DNA of 64,000 nucleotides from BOG-908 sp964242595 (lineage in GTDB: Bacteria > Pseudomonadota > Alphaproteobacteria > Acetobacterales > Acetobacteraceae), in assembly GCA_964242595.1 (NCBI GenBank), contig CAXTBC010000004.1, forward strand, positions 1 through 64,000, in the 5' to 3' direction. The notes beneath the pieces were generated by a model. That model was given only the letters and a program-made list of their open reading frames with translations. It made no database searches and was not told the DNA's origin. How positions within the stretch are numbered: position 1 is the stretch's first letter; the number at the start of each line of letters is the position of its first letter. Position numbers and translations under genes: made by a program. This document shows positions 22,455 to 31,774 of this stretch, piece after piece.

Positions 22455-23771
22455 ATGACGGCCCTGACCGCCCACCGCGCCGCGACCCTTTCCGGCACTA
22501 TCACCGTCCCCGGCGACAAATCCATCTCCCACCGTGCCCTGATGTTCGCGGCATTGGCGGTCGGCGAGACGCGTATCTCCGGGCTGCTGGAAGGCGAGGA
22601 CGTGCTGCGTACGGCTACCGCCATGCGGGCGCTCGGCGCCCAGGTGGACCAGGGCGCCGACGGGACGTGGCGGGTGAGCGGCGTGGGCGTCGGCGGGCTG
22701 GCAGAGCCGGCGGATGTGCTGGACATGGGCAACTCGGGCACGGCGGCGCGCCTGCTGGCCGGCGTGCTGGCCACCCACCCGGTGTTCGCGGTGCTGACAG
22801 GGGATGCCAGCCTGCGGCGGCGTCCCATGGCGCGGGTGACGGAGCCGCTGGCGCAGACCGGCGCCCGCTTCGCCGGCCGGACCGGCGGGCGCCTGCCGCT
22901 GGCGATCACCGGTGCGGTGCACGCGCTGCCTGTCGAGTACCGCATGCCGGTGGCCAGCGCGCAGGTGAAATCCGCCATCCTGCTGGCCGGACTGAACGCG
23001 CGCGGGCAGACGCGGGTGGAAGAACCGGTGCCGACGCGCGACCACACGGAGAACATGCTGCGACATTTCGGCGCCCAGGTGACCGTGGAGCACGACAATG
23101 CGGGCCGGGTGATCACCCTGGCCGGCCAGCCCGAGCTGGTTGCCGCGGACGTGGCGGTGCCGGGCGACCCGTCCTCGGCAGCGTTCCCCCTGGTGGCTGC
23201 GTTGCTGATGGAGGGCGCGCGGGTGACGGTCCGCGGCGTGGGGCTGAACCCGCTGCGGACCGGGCTGCTGGCCGCGCTGCGGGCGATGGGCGGGAAGCTG
23301 ACCGTGGCCAGCGAGCGGGTGGAGGGTGGCGAGGCGGTAGGTGACGTGACGGCGCAGGGGGGACGGCTGGTGGCGGCGGACACCGACCCGGGACTGGCGC
23401 CCAGCATGATTGACGAGTTCCCCATTCTCGCGGTGGCCTGCGCCTGCGCGCACGGCACCAGCCGGCTGCGCGGCCTGGGGGAACTGAGGGTGAAGGAGAG
23501 CGACCGGCTGGCGGCCACGGCTTCCATGCTGTCCGTCAACGGCGTGGTCACGGAGGTGGAGGGCGACGACCTGGTGATCCACGGAAGCGGCGGCAAGCCG
23601 CCGGGGGGTGGGCTGGTGGCCACGCAGATGGACCACCGCATGGCGATGAGCGCGCTGGTGCTGGGCTGCGTGACGCAGGCGCCGGTGCGGGTGGACGACA
23701 CGTCGTTCATCGACACCAGCTTTCCTGGCTTCGTGGCGTTGATGAACGGGCTGGGTTGCCGGTTCGCATGA
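22455..23771 (+). CDS. aroA: 3-phosphoshikimate 1-carboxyvinyltransferase (EPSP synthase)
   Basis: AroA makes EPSP from shikimate-3-phosphate and PEP, the sixth step of the shikimate pathway. The ATG at 22455 gives 438 residues beginning MTALTAHRAATLSGTITVPG, with the first family motif VPGDKSISHRAL. Further signatures are DMGNSGTAARLL, GDASLRRRPMARV (substrate-binding arginines) and LRVKESDRLAA. A glycine stands where class II glyphosate-tolerant enzymes carry alanine in the GNxxT loop, so ordinary sensitivity is expected, by inference only. The stop overlaps the cmk start as ATGA. Confidence 0.97.
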   Translation: MTALTAHRAATLSGTITVPGDKSISHRALMFAALAVGETRISGLLEGEDVLRTATAMRALGAQVDQGADGTWRVSGVGVGGLAEPADVLDMGNSGTAARLLAGVLATHPVFAVLTGDASLRRRPMARVTEPLAQTGARFAGRTGGRLPLAITGAVHALPVEYRMPVASAQVKSAILLAGLNARGQTRVEEPVPTRDHTENMLRHFGAQVTVEHDNAGRVITLAGQPELVAADVAVPGDPSSAAFPLVAALLMEGARVTVRGVGLNPLRTGLLAALRAMGGKLTVASERVEGGEAVGDVTAQGGRLVAADTDPGLAPSMIDEFPILAVACACAHGTSRLRGLGELRVKESDRLAATASMLSVNGVVTEVEGDDLVIHGSGGKPPGGGLVATQMDHRMAMSALVLGCVTQAPVRVDDTSFIDTSFPGFVALMNGLGCRFA

Positions 23772-24406
23772 GCGCCAAGCTGATCGTGGCGATCGACGGG
23801 CCGGCCGCGGCGGGCAAGGGCACGCTGGCGCGGCGCCTGGCCTCGCATTTCAGGCTGCCCTACCTGGATACCGGGCTGCTGTACCGGGCGGCCGCGCGGC
23901 TTCTGCTGGACCAGGGTGGCCACTCCGCCGACCCGTTCGCCGCCGAGGCGGCCGCACGGGCGTTGCAGCCGGCTGACCTGGATCGCAGCGGCCTGCGCAC
24001 GCCGGAGGTTGACCGGGCGGCGGCCGCTGTGGCCTCCATTCCGCCAGTACGGGCGGCGCTGCTGGAGTTCCAGCGCGGCTTCGGCGCGGCGCACGGCGCG
24101 GTGCTGGACGGGCGCGACATCGGGACGATCATCTTTCCGCAGGCGGACGCGAAGCTGTTCGTGACGGCCAGCGTGGAGGCACGCGCCAGGCGGCGATGGC
24201 TTGAGCTGAAGGGGCGCGGGGTGGACGCGGCGATGGAGACGGTGCAGGCCGACATGCAGGCGCGCGATGCGGCCGACGCGTCGCGCGCGGCGGCACCGTT
24301 GCGCGCGGCCGATGACGCTTTCCTGCTCGACACCACCGAAATGGACGCCGAAGCCGCGTTCGCCGCAGCCCGGGCGTTCATAGAAGCAAAGCAGGCGCGC
24401 TTCTGA
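23768..24406 (+). CDS. cmk: Cytidylate kinase
   Basis: Phosphorylates CMP and dCMP with ATP. The 212-residue protein opens with the P-loop AIDGPAAAGKGTLARRL and contains the substrate-binding VLDGRDIGTIIFP and the LID-region arginines (ARARRRW, ASRAAAPLRAADD). The ATG at 23768 overlaps the aroA stop, so the two are translationally coupled. In many proteobacteria rpsA follows cmk; here a GC-rich repeat fragment and a secreted esterase follow instead. Confidence 0.96.
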   Translation: MSAKLIVAIDGPAAAGKGTLARRLASHFRLPYLDTGLLYRAAARLLLDQGGHSADPFAAEAAARALQPADLDRSGLRTPEVDRAAAAVASIPPVRAALLEFQRGFGAAHGAVLDGRDIGTIIFPQADAKLFVTASVEARARRRWLELKGRGVDAAMETVQADMQARDAADASRAAAPLRAADDAFLLDTTEMDAEAAFAAARAFIEAKQARF

Positions 24407-24410
24407 ATGC

Positions 24411-24460
24411 GGGTCCGGGGCCGCTGGCCCCGGCGGGGCTTGGGGCAGAGCCCCAACCTT
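24411..24460 (+). repeat. Fragment of GC-rich palindromic element
   Basis: Only the GGGGCCGCTGGCCCC stem and the terminal GGGGCAGAGCCCC module are present. It lies immediately after the cmk stop and could act as its terminator hairpin. Confidence 0.65.
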
Positions 24461-24524
24461 ACTTTCCGCCTTGCCACATAATGATGAAGCAGCAATGCTC
24501 GCGACGTTACATAGGGAGAACACC

Positions 24525-26321
24525 ATGCACACCGGACGTACGCCGAAAACGGCGGCGTGGGCGGTGGCGGCCGGCGTGGCGGGGGCGTGTGCCTTCGCCC
24601 TGCCCGCATCTGCCACAAGCTGCACCGACCTTGCCAGTTTCACCCCCACGCTCGGCGGCTCTGCCACCACGGTCTCGCTGACAGCCGAGGACGTGACGGG
24701 CGGAAGCTTCACGCCGCCCGGCGGCGCCGCCATCAGCGGGCTGCCGGCGTTCTGCCGAGTCGCGGCAGTAATCTCGTCGAGCGGCGACGCCGCCCTGTCG
24801 CGCTCAGCGGTAGAGCTTTGGCTGCCCGAGCAGGGCTGGAACGGCCGCTATCTCGGGTTGGGCAACGGCGGGTTTGCCGGCTCGATCAGCTACTCCTCGC
24901 TACAGCTGGGCCTTCTCGAGGGTTTCGCCGCGTCCAACACGGACATGGGCACGGGATTGCTGTTCGGCTGCAACAGCCTGTACTGCGGCAACCACACCGG
25001 CTACGGCGGCCGTCCGGGCGGGCTTTACAACGACCCGGCGGCGTTGCGCGATTTCGGCTACGCGGCCACCCACCTGATGACGGTCGCGGCCAAGCAGATC
25101 GTGGCGGCCTACTATGCCAAGCCTGCCAAGACCTCGTATTTCGACGGATGCTCCACCGGCGGCCAGCAGGCGCTGATGGAGAGCCAGCGCTTTCCGGAGG
25201 ATTACGACGGCATCCTAGCCGGCGCGCCGGCGCACAACCGCACGCACCTGCACATGTCCGGGCCGGCCGTCTACGAGGCCACGCATTTCGCGGCCGACGC
25301 CTACCTGACCAACGCGGCGCTGGCGCTTACCCACGCCTTCGTGCTGCGGCAATGCGCCGGCAAGGATGGCGGACTGCGGGGTGACGACTTCCTGACGCAG
25401 CCTGCCATGTGCAAGGCGGACGCCAAGGCGCTGATCTGCCACGGCGCGGCCACCGAGGTTCCCTGCAGCCCGACCGAGGCCAGTTGCACGTGCCTCACGC
25501 AGCACCAGGCCGAGGCGATGGACAAGGTATGGAGCGGCGTCTACGACAACCACGGCGCCAAGCTGTATCCCGGCAACGAACGCGGCGTCGAAGAGCCGGT
25601 GCCGCTGAGTGCGGCCAACGGCTTCGTGGGGAATCTGGGCCTGCCGTGGCAGCAATCCTCCAGCGAACCCGCGTTCGACAGTCTGATGTTCTGGGCACTG
25701 GGACCCGACTGGGTATGGCAGGAGATGTTCGCCACGCCGTCCAGGATCGTGCCCGAGCTGGAAACCGAGATCGCTCGGATCGACAACACGCCCGTCGGCA
25801 GCGAGACCTTTGCCGGCGTCCTGAACGCCAACAGCACGGACCTGGCCAACTTCAGCGGCCGCGGCCACAAGATGCTCATGTATCAAGGTTACACGGACCC
25901 GCTGATCCCGAGCGCCACGGCGATCGACTACTACAACGCGGTGGCGACGCACGACCCGAAGGTGCGTGACTACCTGCGGCTGTTCATGGCACCCGGCGTA
26001 TGGCATTGCGGCGGCGGGCCGGGTGCCAACGCGTTCGGCAACCTGTCCAGCCTGCAGCCGCCGCAGCCGCTGAGCCCTGCCGACGACGTGCTGGCGGCGC
26101 TGGTGGCGTGGGTGGAGGAAGGCAAGGCGCCGACGCAGATCGTGGCGACGAAATACGTGAACGACGAGCCGAGTTCGGGCGTGGCGTTCAGGCGGCCGCT
26201 GTGCCTGTACCCGGCGCACAGCGTATACGTGGGCGGAGACAAGAGGAGCTATCTCAGCTTCAAATGCGAGGGCGGGAGGCCTGTAAGGAACCAGGAGTTT
26301 TCGGTCAAGTACGGGCCCTAA
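24525..26321 (+). CDS. Secreted tannase/feruloyl esterase family hydrolase
   Basis: The 598-residue protein hydrolyses, by family, aromatic carboxylic esters such as gallate or ferulate esters outside the cytoplasm. A signal peptide occupies about residues 1-32 (AVAAGVAGACAFALPASA). The alpha/beta-hydrolase core carries nucleophile S210 in FDGCSTGGQQ, acid D458 in YQGYTDPLIP and H494 in GVWHCGGGP. C209 and C495 flank Ser and His as in the family's characteristic active-site disulfide. Further cysteines lie in a lid region (ALICHGAATEVPCSPTEASC). The start is the ATG at 24525 with AGGGAG seven bases upstream. The true substrate is unknown. Confidence 0.92.
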   Translation: MHTGRTPKTAAWAVAAGVAGACAFALPASATSCTDLASFTPTLGGSATTVSLTAEDVTGGSFTPPGGAAISGLPAFCRVAAVISSSGDAALSRSAVELWLPEQGWNGRYLGLGNGGFAGSISYSSLQLGLLEGFAASNTDMGTGLLFGCNSLYCGNHTGYGGRPGGLYNDPAALRDFGYAATHLMTVAAKQIVAAYYAKPAKTSYFDGCSTGGQQALMESQRFPEDYDGILAGAPAHNRTHLHMSGPAVYEATHFAADAYLTNAALALTHAFVLRQCAGKDGGLRGDDFLTQPAMCKADAKALICHGAATEVPCSPTEASCTCLTQHQAEAMDKVWSGVYDNHGAKLYPGNERGVEEPVPLSAANGFVGNLGLPWQQSSSEPAFDSLMFWALGPDWVWQEMFATPSRIVPELETEIARIDNTPVGSETFAGVLNANSTDLANFSGRGHKMLMYQGYTDPLIPSATAIDYYNAVATHDPKVRDYLRLFMAPGVWHCGGGPGANAFGNLSSLQPPQPLSPADDVLAALVAWVEEGKAPTQIVATKYVNDEPSSGVAFRRPLCLYPAHSVYVGGDKRSYLSFKCEGGRPVRNQEFSVKYGP

Positions 26322-26326
26322 AGGAA

Positions 26327-26458
26327 GCTAAGAAAGCAGTTCTATTTTGAAAAAAAGAACCAAAAAACTTTTGTTCCCTGTCGGGTGCTAGCGGATCAGT
26401 ACGCGATCACGGGATAAAGTTTTTGGTTCTTTTTTGCAAAAAGAACTGCTTTCTTTCT
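26327..26458. repeat. AT-rich bipartite hairpin element between convergent genes
   Basis: The left arm (26329-26374) has AGTTCTATTTTGAAAAAAAG and CCAAAAAACTTTTGTTC; the right arm (26413-26458) has AAAGTTTTTGGTTCTTTTTT and GCAAAAAGAACTGC. It lies between the convergent esterase and aspS stop codons and can terminate both directions. Confidence 0.85.
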
Positions 26459-28245
26459 TACGCCTTCACCACCTTCGGCGGCAGGTCCAGCTTCAAGGCA
26501 AGTTCCTTCAACCTCGGAGCAGGCACCTCCGCCGGCGCGCCCATCAGCAGGTCCTCTCCCTGTTGGTTGAGTGGGAACAGGATCACCTCGCGAATGTTCG
26601 GCTCCTCAGCGAGCAGCATCACCATCCGATCAATGCCGGGGGCCGAGCCGCCATGCGGCGGGGCGCCGTAGCGGAAGGCGTTGAGCATGCCGCCGAAGCG
26701 CGCTTCCACGTCGGCCTGCGTGTAGCCGGCGATCTCGAAGGCGCGGATCATGATGTCCGGCCGGTGGTTGCGTATGGCGCCGGACGACAGCTCGATGCCA
26801 TTGCAGACGATGTCGTACTGGAACGCCTTGATGAGCAGAGGGTCCATCGTCCGCAACGCGTCCATGCCGCCTTGCGGCATGCTGAACGGGTTGTGCGAGA
26901 AGTCGATCTGGCCTGTCTCGTCGTTCAGCTCGTACATCGGGAAGTCCACCACCCAGCAGAAGCGGAAGGCGTCCTTCTCGATCAGGTCCAGCTCGGTGGC
27001 GATGCGGGCACGCACGGCGCCGGCGAACTTGGCCGCGGTCTCGTGCGGGCCGGCGGCGAAGAACACCGCGTCGCCGGGGTTGAGGCCGCAGGCGGTGCGT
27101 ATGGCTTCGAGCCTGTCGGCCTCGAGATTTTTGGCGATCGGCCCCTTTGCCCCGGAGGCGTCAAAGATGACGTAGCCTAGGCCGCCGGCGCCTTCGGCGC
27201 GCGCCCACTCGTTGAGCTTGTCGTAGAAGCCGCGCGGGCGCGGACCGGCGCCGGGCGCGGGGATGGCGCGGACGATGCCGCCGCCGGCTGCGATCTTGGC
27301 GAACAGGCCGAAACCGCTGCCGGCGAACAGCGCGGTCACGTCGGTGATGCGCAGGGGGTTGCGCAGGTCCGGCTTGTCCGAGCCGTACTCCGCCATGGCG
27401 GTGTCGTAGGCGATGCGCCGGAAGGGCGGCTTGTCCACCGTGCGGCCGCGGGCGAACTCCTCGAACAGGCCGCCGATGACGGGCTCGATGGTCGCGAACA
27501 CGTCCTCCTGCGTTACGTAGCTCATCTCGAAGTCGAGCTGGTAGAACTCGCCCGGCGAGCGGTCGGCCCGGCTGGCCTCGTCGCGAAAGCAAGGGGCGAT
27601 CTGGAAGTAGCGGTCGAAGCCAGCCACCATCAGGAGCTGCTTAAACTGCTGCGGCGCCTGGGGCAGCGCGTAGAACTTGCCGGGATGGTTGCGGGCGGGG
27701 ACGAGGAAGTCGCGCGCGCCTTCCGGCGAGCTGGCCGTCAGGATCGGGGTCTGGAACTCGGTGAACCCTTGCTCGGTCATGCGGCGGCGCAGCGAAGCGA
27801 TGACGTGGGCGCGCAGCATCATGTTGGCGTGCACGCGCTCGCGCCGTAGGTCGATGTAGCGGTAGGTCAGGCGCGTCTCGTCGGAGTAGGCCTCGCTGCC
27901 GGCCACCTGCAGGGGGAGCACGTCGGCGGTGGACTGGACGGTGATCTCGCGCGCCTGCAGCTCGACCTCGCCGGTGGGCAAACGCGGGTTGATGGTGGCC
28001 TGGTCGCGCGCGACGACGTTGCCGGTGACGGTGATGCAGGATTCCACGCGCAGGGCGTCGGCGGTGGCCAGCGCCGGGGAGCCGTGCGGGAAGACGATCT
28101 GGGTCAGGCCGTAATGGTCGCGCAGGTCGATGAACAGCAGGCCGCCGTGGTCGCGCTTGCTGTGGACCCAGCCGGAGAGGCGGGCCGGGGAGCCTGCGTC
28201 CGTGGCGCGCAAGGCGCCGCAGGTGTGGGTCCGGTAGGTGTGCAT
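26458..28245 (-). CDS. aspS: Aspartate--tRNA ligase
   Basis: Class II aminoacyl-tRNA synthetase of the bacterial type, 595 residues. The N-terminal OB-fold anticodon-binding domain (LSGWVHSKRDHGGLLFIDLR) is followed by class II motif 1. Motif 2 is APCFRDEASRADRSPGEFYQ, the bacterial GAD insertion lies between motifs 2 and 3, and motif 3 is GIDRMVMLLAEEPNIREVI. Full length with all motifs. Whether it is discriminating or also charges tRNA-Asn cannot be decided here, since gatCAB is not in the window. Confidence 0.97.
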   Translation of the reverse strand: MHTYRTHTCGALRATDAGSPARLSGWVHSKRDHGGLLFIDLRDHYGLTQIVFPHGSPALATADALRVESCITVTGNVVARDQATINPRLPTGEVELQAREITVQSTADVLPLQVAGSEAYSDETRLTYRYIDLRRERVHANMMLRAHVIASLRRRMTEQGFTEFQTPILTASSPEGARDFLVPARNHPGKFYALPQAPQQFKQLLMVAGFDRYFQIAPCFRDEASRADRSPGEFYQLDFEMSYVTQEDVFATIEPVIGGLFEEFARGRTVDKPPFRRIAYDTAMAEYGSDKPDLRNPLRITDVTALFAGSGFGLFAKIAAGGGIVRAIPAPGAGPRPRGFYDKLNEWARAEGAGGLGYVIFDASGAKGPIAKNLEADRLEAIRTACGLNPGDAVFFAAGPHETAAKFAGAVRARIATELDLIEKDAFRFCWVVDFPMYELNDETGQIDFSHNPFSMPQGGMDALRTMDPLLIKAFQYDIVCNGIELSSGAIRNHRPDIMIRAFEIAGYTQADVEARFGGMLNAFRYGAPPHGGSAPGIDRMVMLLAEEPNIREVILFPLNQQGEDLLMGAPAEVPAPRLKELALKLDLPPKVVKA

Positions 28246-28335
28246 CGTGGTGCCTCGGCTCTGTTGCCGGTCTTATAGGTGGCCGGGCCGCTTGGGGGAA
28301 CGCCAGGCGCGCGCTGCCGGAGAGGTCCGCGACAG

Positions 28336-28388
28336 CACGGACAAAAGCTTTTTGCTTCTTTTTCTCGAAAAAGAAGGCCTTCCTTGCT
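28336..28388. repeat. AT-rich hairpin repeat, right arm
   Basis: ACAAAAGCTTTTTGCTTC followed by TTTTTCTCGAAAAAGAAGG is one arm. It is preceded by CGCGACAGCACGG, the spacer module of the 14.0 and 41.75 kb copies in inverse orientation. It lies in the divergent space between aspS and rnd, where a terminator for either gene would make no sense. Confidence 0.75.
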
Positions 28389-28434
28389 GCACTGCGGGGC
28401 TGGCCTGCCGAAAGCCGAGCGACTATCGTATGCA

Positions 28435-29616
28435 ATGCCCCGCCCCTCCCGCGAAACCTTCGCGGCCCCCGTCCTGATCACCGAAACCGCCGCTTTGGCC
28501 GCCCTGTGCGAGCGCCTGGCGGCGGAGCCCTACGTGACGGTGGACACCGAGTTCATGCGCGAGCGCACCTACTGGCCGGAGCTGTGCGTGATCCAGCTTG
28601 GCGGGACGGCGGACGTGGCGGTGGTGGACGCGCTGGCGCCGGGGCTGGACCTGGCGCCGCTGGGCACGCTGCTGGCGGATGCGGCTGTGGTGAAGGTGTT
28701 CCACGCGGCGCGGCAGGACGTGGAGATCTTCCTGCAGCTGTTCGGCGCGGTGCCGGTGCCGCTGTTCGACACCCAGGTGGCCGCCATGGTGGCCGGCTTC
28801 GGCGACCAGGTGGGCTACGACAGCCTGGTGGCGGGGCTGGCGGGCGGCTCGATCGACAAGGCGCACCGGTTCTCCGACTGGTCGGCCAGGCCGCTGAGCG
28901 CCGCGCAGGTGGCCTACGCGGCGGCGGACGTGACTCACCTACGCACGGTGTACGAGCGATTGACGGCGCGGCTGGAGCGCGAGGGGCGCACGGCCTGGGT
29001 GGCCGAGGAGCTGGCGGTGCTGGCCGAACCGGCGACGTACCGGCCCGACCCGGAGACGATGTGGGAGCGGCTGCGGCCGCGCACCGGCAACCGGCGCATG
29101 CTAGGGGCGCTGCGCGCGGTGGCGGCGTGGCGGGAGCGCGAGGCGCAGCGGATCAACATCCCGCGCCAGCGCCTGGTGCGCGACGAGAGCCTGCTGGAGA
29201 TCGCCGCCACGATGCCGGGCGGCGCCGACGCACTGGGGCGGATACGCGGGGTGACGCGCGGCTTTGCCGAAGGAGCCGCGGGGCAGAGCCTGTTGCAGGC
29301 GATCGCGCAGAGTGCCGCCTTGCCGGAGGACGCGCTGCCGGAAGCGCGGACCGGGCGCGAGGGCGCACGGCCCTCGCCGGCGCTGGTGGCGCTCCTGAAG
29401 GTGCTGTTGGCGGAGAAGGCGGACAGCCACGACGTGGCGCCGCGCCTGCTGGCCTCCTCGGACGACATCGACCGGCTGGCGGGTGAGGAGCAGCCGGACG
29501 TGCCGGCGTTGCAGGGTTGGCGGCTGGGAGTGTTCGGCGAGGACGCGCTGGCGTTGAAGCAGGGGCGGATCGCACTGGGGGTTGCTGGCAAGCGGATCAA
29601 GCTGATCCGGTCGTGA
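28435..29616 (+). CDS. rnd: Ribonuclease D
   Basis: A 3'-5' exoribonuclease for tRNA and small RNA maturation, 393 residues. The DEDD exonuclease domain shows Exo I VTVDTEFMRERTYWPELCV (D37 and E39), Exo II VVKVFHAARQDVEIF and Exo III AYAAADVTHLRTVYERL with the catalytic Tyr/Asp. The C-terminal HRDC domain follows (MLGALRAVAAWREREAQRIN, with a second helical repeat to the end). The ATG at 28435 is chosen because it gives the family length; the frame upstream is repeat sequence. Confidence 0.95.
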   Translation: MPRPSRETFAAPVLITETAALAALCERLAAEPYVTVDTEFMRERTYWPELCVIQLGGTADVAVVDALAPGLDLAPLGTLLADAAVVKVFHAARQDVEIFLQLFGAVPVPLFDTQVAAMVAGFGDQVGYDSLVAGLAGGSIDKAHRFSDWSARPLSAAQVAYAAADVTHLRTVYERLTARLEREGRTAWVAEELAVLAEPATYRPDPETMWERLRPRTGNRRMLGALRAVAAWREREAQRINIPRQRLVRDESLLEIAATMPGGADALGRIRGVTRGFAEGAAGQSLLQAIAQSAALPEDALPEARTGREGARPSPALVALLKVLLAEKADSHDVAPRLLASSDDIDRLAGEEQPDVPALQGWRLGVFGEDALALKQGRIALGVAGKRIKLIRS

Positions 29617-29630
29617 TGCCGGAGCAAGCA

Positions 29631-29780
29631 TGGGGCTCTGCCCCAAACCCCGTCGTGCTCAGCACGCCTTCGCGTGACGGGGCCTCGAGGCCCCAGACCT
29701 CCATCTGTTTAGGACCTCCTGCAAATAGGTTCTAAGGACGACTGTCCTTAGCGGGGTCCAGGGGTAGAGCCCCTGGCCTC
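29631..29780 (+). repeat. GC-rich palindromic element
   Basis: A near-complete copy from TGGGGCTCTGCCCCAAACC to GGGGTAGAGCCCCTGG. Its central part (GTCGTGCTCAGCACGCCTTC region) resembles the 6.4 kb copy more than the others. It lies between convergent rnd and the hydratase gene. Confidence 0.85.
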
Positions 29781-29792
29781 CTTGCCTTCAGA

Positions 29793-30542
29793 TCAGGTGC
29801 AAGCTGCACCCGTAAACCCCACCACCACCGGCTCCGCGCCGCCGAACGCCGCCGTCACCCGGCCTCCCGCCGCAACCGCCGTCTTGCCCGTCCAGGACCC
29901 GCAGGTCACCACTTGGCCGGCGCGCAGGCCCCCGGCCCAAGCCGCGCCCTCGTTGGCCAGCCACACCAGCAGCCGCAGCATGTCGCCGGCGGGGTTGCCG
30001 GTTGCGCGGCGGGTAGGGCCGCCCTCAATCGCCTGGGTCACCGGGAGGCAGGCGAAGTCGACGTCCCGCCAGCCAGGAATCGGCGCGCCCACGGCGTAGG
30101 CGCCTGTCTGGATAAGGTCGGCCAGCGTGGCCAGCGGGCCGGCGTCGTCCGGGTTCTCGTAGCGGGACTGCAGCACCTCGATGCCCGGGTGGCAGGTGGC
30201 GATGGCGGCCAGCAGGTCGGCGCGTGTGTAGCGGGCGGAACACGGGGGAAGGTCGGTGGCCAGGCGGAAGCAGATCTCCGATTCCACCTCGCGGCGGGTA
30301 AACACGGCGCTGTCGAAGTAGTGGAGCGCCTGCACGATGCCGGCGGCCGGCATCGGCGCGCAACTGATCGGGCCGTCGGGGGCGGGGCTGCCCACCTTCC
30401 AGCCGCCGGTCTCGCCCAGCGCTTGCATCACCAGGGCCTGCACGCGGTAGGCCTGCGCCACGTCGGCCGGTGCAGGGCCGGTGGGGATGGCCGGGCCGCT
30501 TCGGGCGGCCAGCAACAGGGCGGTAAGGTCCTGGTCGGTCAT
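29793..30542 (-). CDS. 2-keto-4-pentenoate hydratase-like protein (FAH superfamily)
   Basis: A 249-residue member of the MhpD/fumarylacetoacetase-hydratase superfamily. It has an N-terminal helical part (MTDQDLTALLLAARSGPAIP), the WKVGSPAPDGPI strand, and the metal-ligand region FTRREVESEICFRLATDLPP with its two or three acidic residues, then ATCHPGIEVLQSRYENP. The family hydrates 2-oxo-4-enoates or decarboxylates oxalocrotonate in meta-cleavage pathways. No other catechol-pathway gene is nearby, so the physiological substrate is unknown. Single gene, divergent from ribF. Confidence 0.85.
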   Translation of the reverse strand: MTDQDLTALLLAARSGPAIPTGPAPADVAQAYRVQALVMQALGETGGWKVGSPAPDGPISCAPMPAAGIVQALHYFDSAVFTRREVESEICFRLATDLPPCSARYTRADLLAAIATCHPGIEVLQSRYENPDDAGPLATLADLIQTGAYAVGAPIPGWRDVDFACLPVTQAIEGGPTRRATGNPAGDMLRLLVWLANEGAAWAGGLRAGQVVTCGSWTGKTAVAAGGRVTAAFGGAEPVVVGFTGAACT

Positions 30543-30613
30543 GGCGTGCGGTCTCCTCGGTCGTCCCTGGGGCGGTTTGCCTTTCGTGCCTCTATGCCCG
30601 ACAACGCGGCGCT

Positions 30614-31558
30614 ATGCAGGTTTTCACCGACTGGGCGGCCGTGCCCGAAGCGGCGCGTGGGGCGGCCGTGGCGCTGGGCAATTTCGACGGCGTTCACCTG
30701 GGCCACGCTCACCTGATCCGTGCCGCGCACGCCGCCCGGCCCGACCTGACGCTGGCGGTGCTCACCTTCGAGCCGCACCCGCGCGAGCTGTTCCGGCCGC
30801 AGGACCCGCCGTTCCGGCTGTCGCTGTCCGCCGAGCGCCTGACCGCGCTGGCGGCGCTGGGGGTGCGCACGGTTTACGAGCTAGCGTTCGACGACGCGTT
30901 CTCCCACCTGACGGCCGAGCAGTTCATCGAGGCGGTGCTCCACAGGGGGTTGGGGGCGGCGCACCTGGCGTGCGGGCCGGACTTCGCCTTCGGCCACCGG
31001 CGCGGCGGTGACGTGACGCTGCTGGCGGCGCATGCCGAGGCGCTGGGCATGGGCATCACCCTGGTGCCGCCGCTGACCGACGCGCAGGGGCCGCTGAGCT
31101 CCACCCGCATCCGCCGCGCGCTGCAGGACGGCTACCCGGCGCGCGCCACGGCGGAGCTGGGCCGGCAGTGGGCGATCCGCGGCGAGGTGTCGCACGGCGA
31201 CAAGCGTGGCCGCACCATCGGCTTTCCCACCGCCAACGTGGCGCTGGGCCGACATCTGGAGCCGGCGCGGGGCGTGTACGCGGTGATGGTGCGCCTGGCT
31301 GACGGCTCCACGCATCGCGGCGTGGCCAATATCGGGCGGCGGCCGACGGTGGCGGACGGCATGCAGAGCCGGCTGGAGGCGCATCTGTTCGATTTCGACG
31401 GTGACCTTTACGGCCAGGAGATCTCCGTGGCGCTGCACGATTTCCTGCGGGCCGAGCAGAAGTTTGCCGATTTCGCGGCGTTGCGCACGCAGATCGCGCT
31501 GGACGCGGAGACCGCGCGCGCTGTGCTGGACCGTGCGCTGTTGCCGGTAAGCGGTTAG
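30614..31558 (+). CDS. ribF: Bifunctional riboflavin kinase/FAD synthetase
   Basis: Converts riboflavin to FMN and then FAD. The 314-residue protein has the N-terminal nucleotidyltransferase domain with GNFDGVHLGHAHLI (residues 22-35), LTFEPHPRELF and SSTRIRRAL. The C-terminal flavokinase domain has GRTIGFPTANVAL and RGVYAVMV. Both activities should be present. It precedes ileS and lspA on the same strand, a common arrangement, but an AT-rich repeat of about 165 bp separates it from ileS, so a single transcript is not assured. Confidence 0.96.
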   Translation: MQVFTDWAAVPEAARGAAVALGNFDGVHLGHAHLIRAAHAARPDLTLAVLTFEPHPRELFRPQDPPFRLSLSAERLTALAALGVRTVYELAFDDAFSHLTAEQFIEAVLHRGLGAAHLACGPDFAFGHRRGGDVTLLAAHAEALGMGITLVPPLTDAQGPLSSTRIRRALQDGYPARATAELGRQWAIRGEVSHGDKRGRTIGFPTANVALGRHLEPARGVYAVMVRLADGSTHRGVANIGRRPTVADGMQSRLEAHLFDFDGDLYGQEISVALHDFLRAEQKFADFAALRTQIALDAETARAVLDRALLPVSG

Positions 31559-31566
31559 GTCCAGGC

Positions 31567-31732
31567 ATGGAAGGCAAGCAGTCCTTTTTCGAAAAAAAGG
31601 ACCAAAAAACTTTTGTTCCTGACGCCTGCATCAACTTGCCGGGTCTCACAGGACAGGGCGAGGTGGCGGAGACAGCGAACGGAGCAAAAGTTTTTTGCTT
31701 CTTTTTTTCAAAAAAGAAGGCCTTGCTTGCTT
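31567..31732. repeat. AT-rich bipartite hairpin element
   Basis: The left arm (31567-31618) has GGCAAGCAGTCCTTTTTCG and CCAAAAAACTTTTGTTC. The right arm (31680-31732) has GCAAAAGTTTTTTGCTTC and a TTTTTTTCAAAAAAGAAGGC hairpin. It lies between co-directional ribF and ileS. Confidence 0.85.
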
Positions 31733-31774
31733 TAAGCCTGGCCGCGTCTGCAACCAGACATTGAGGCCGGACCG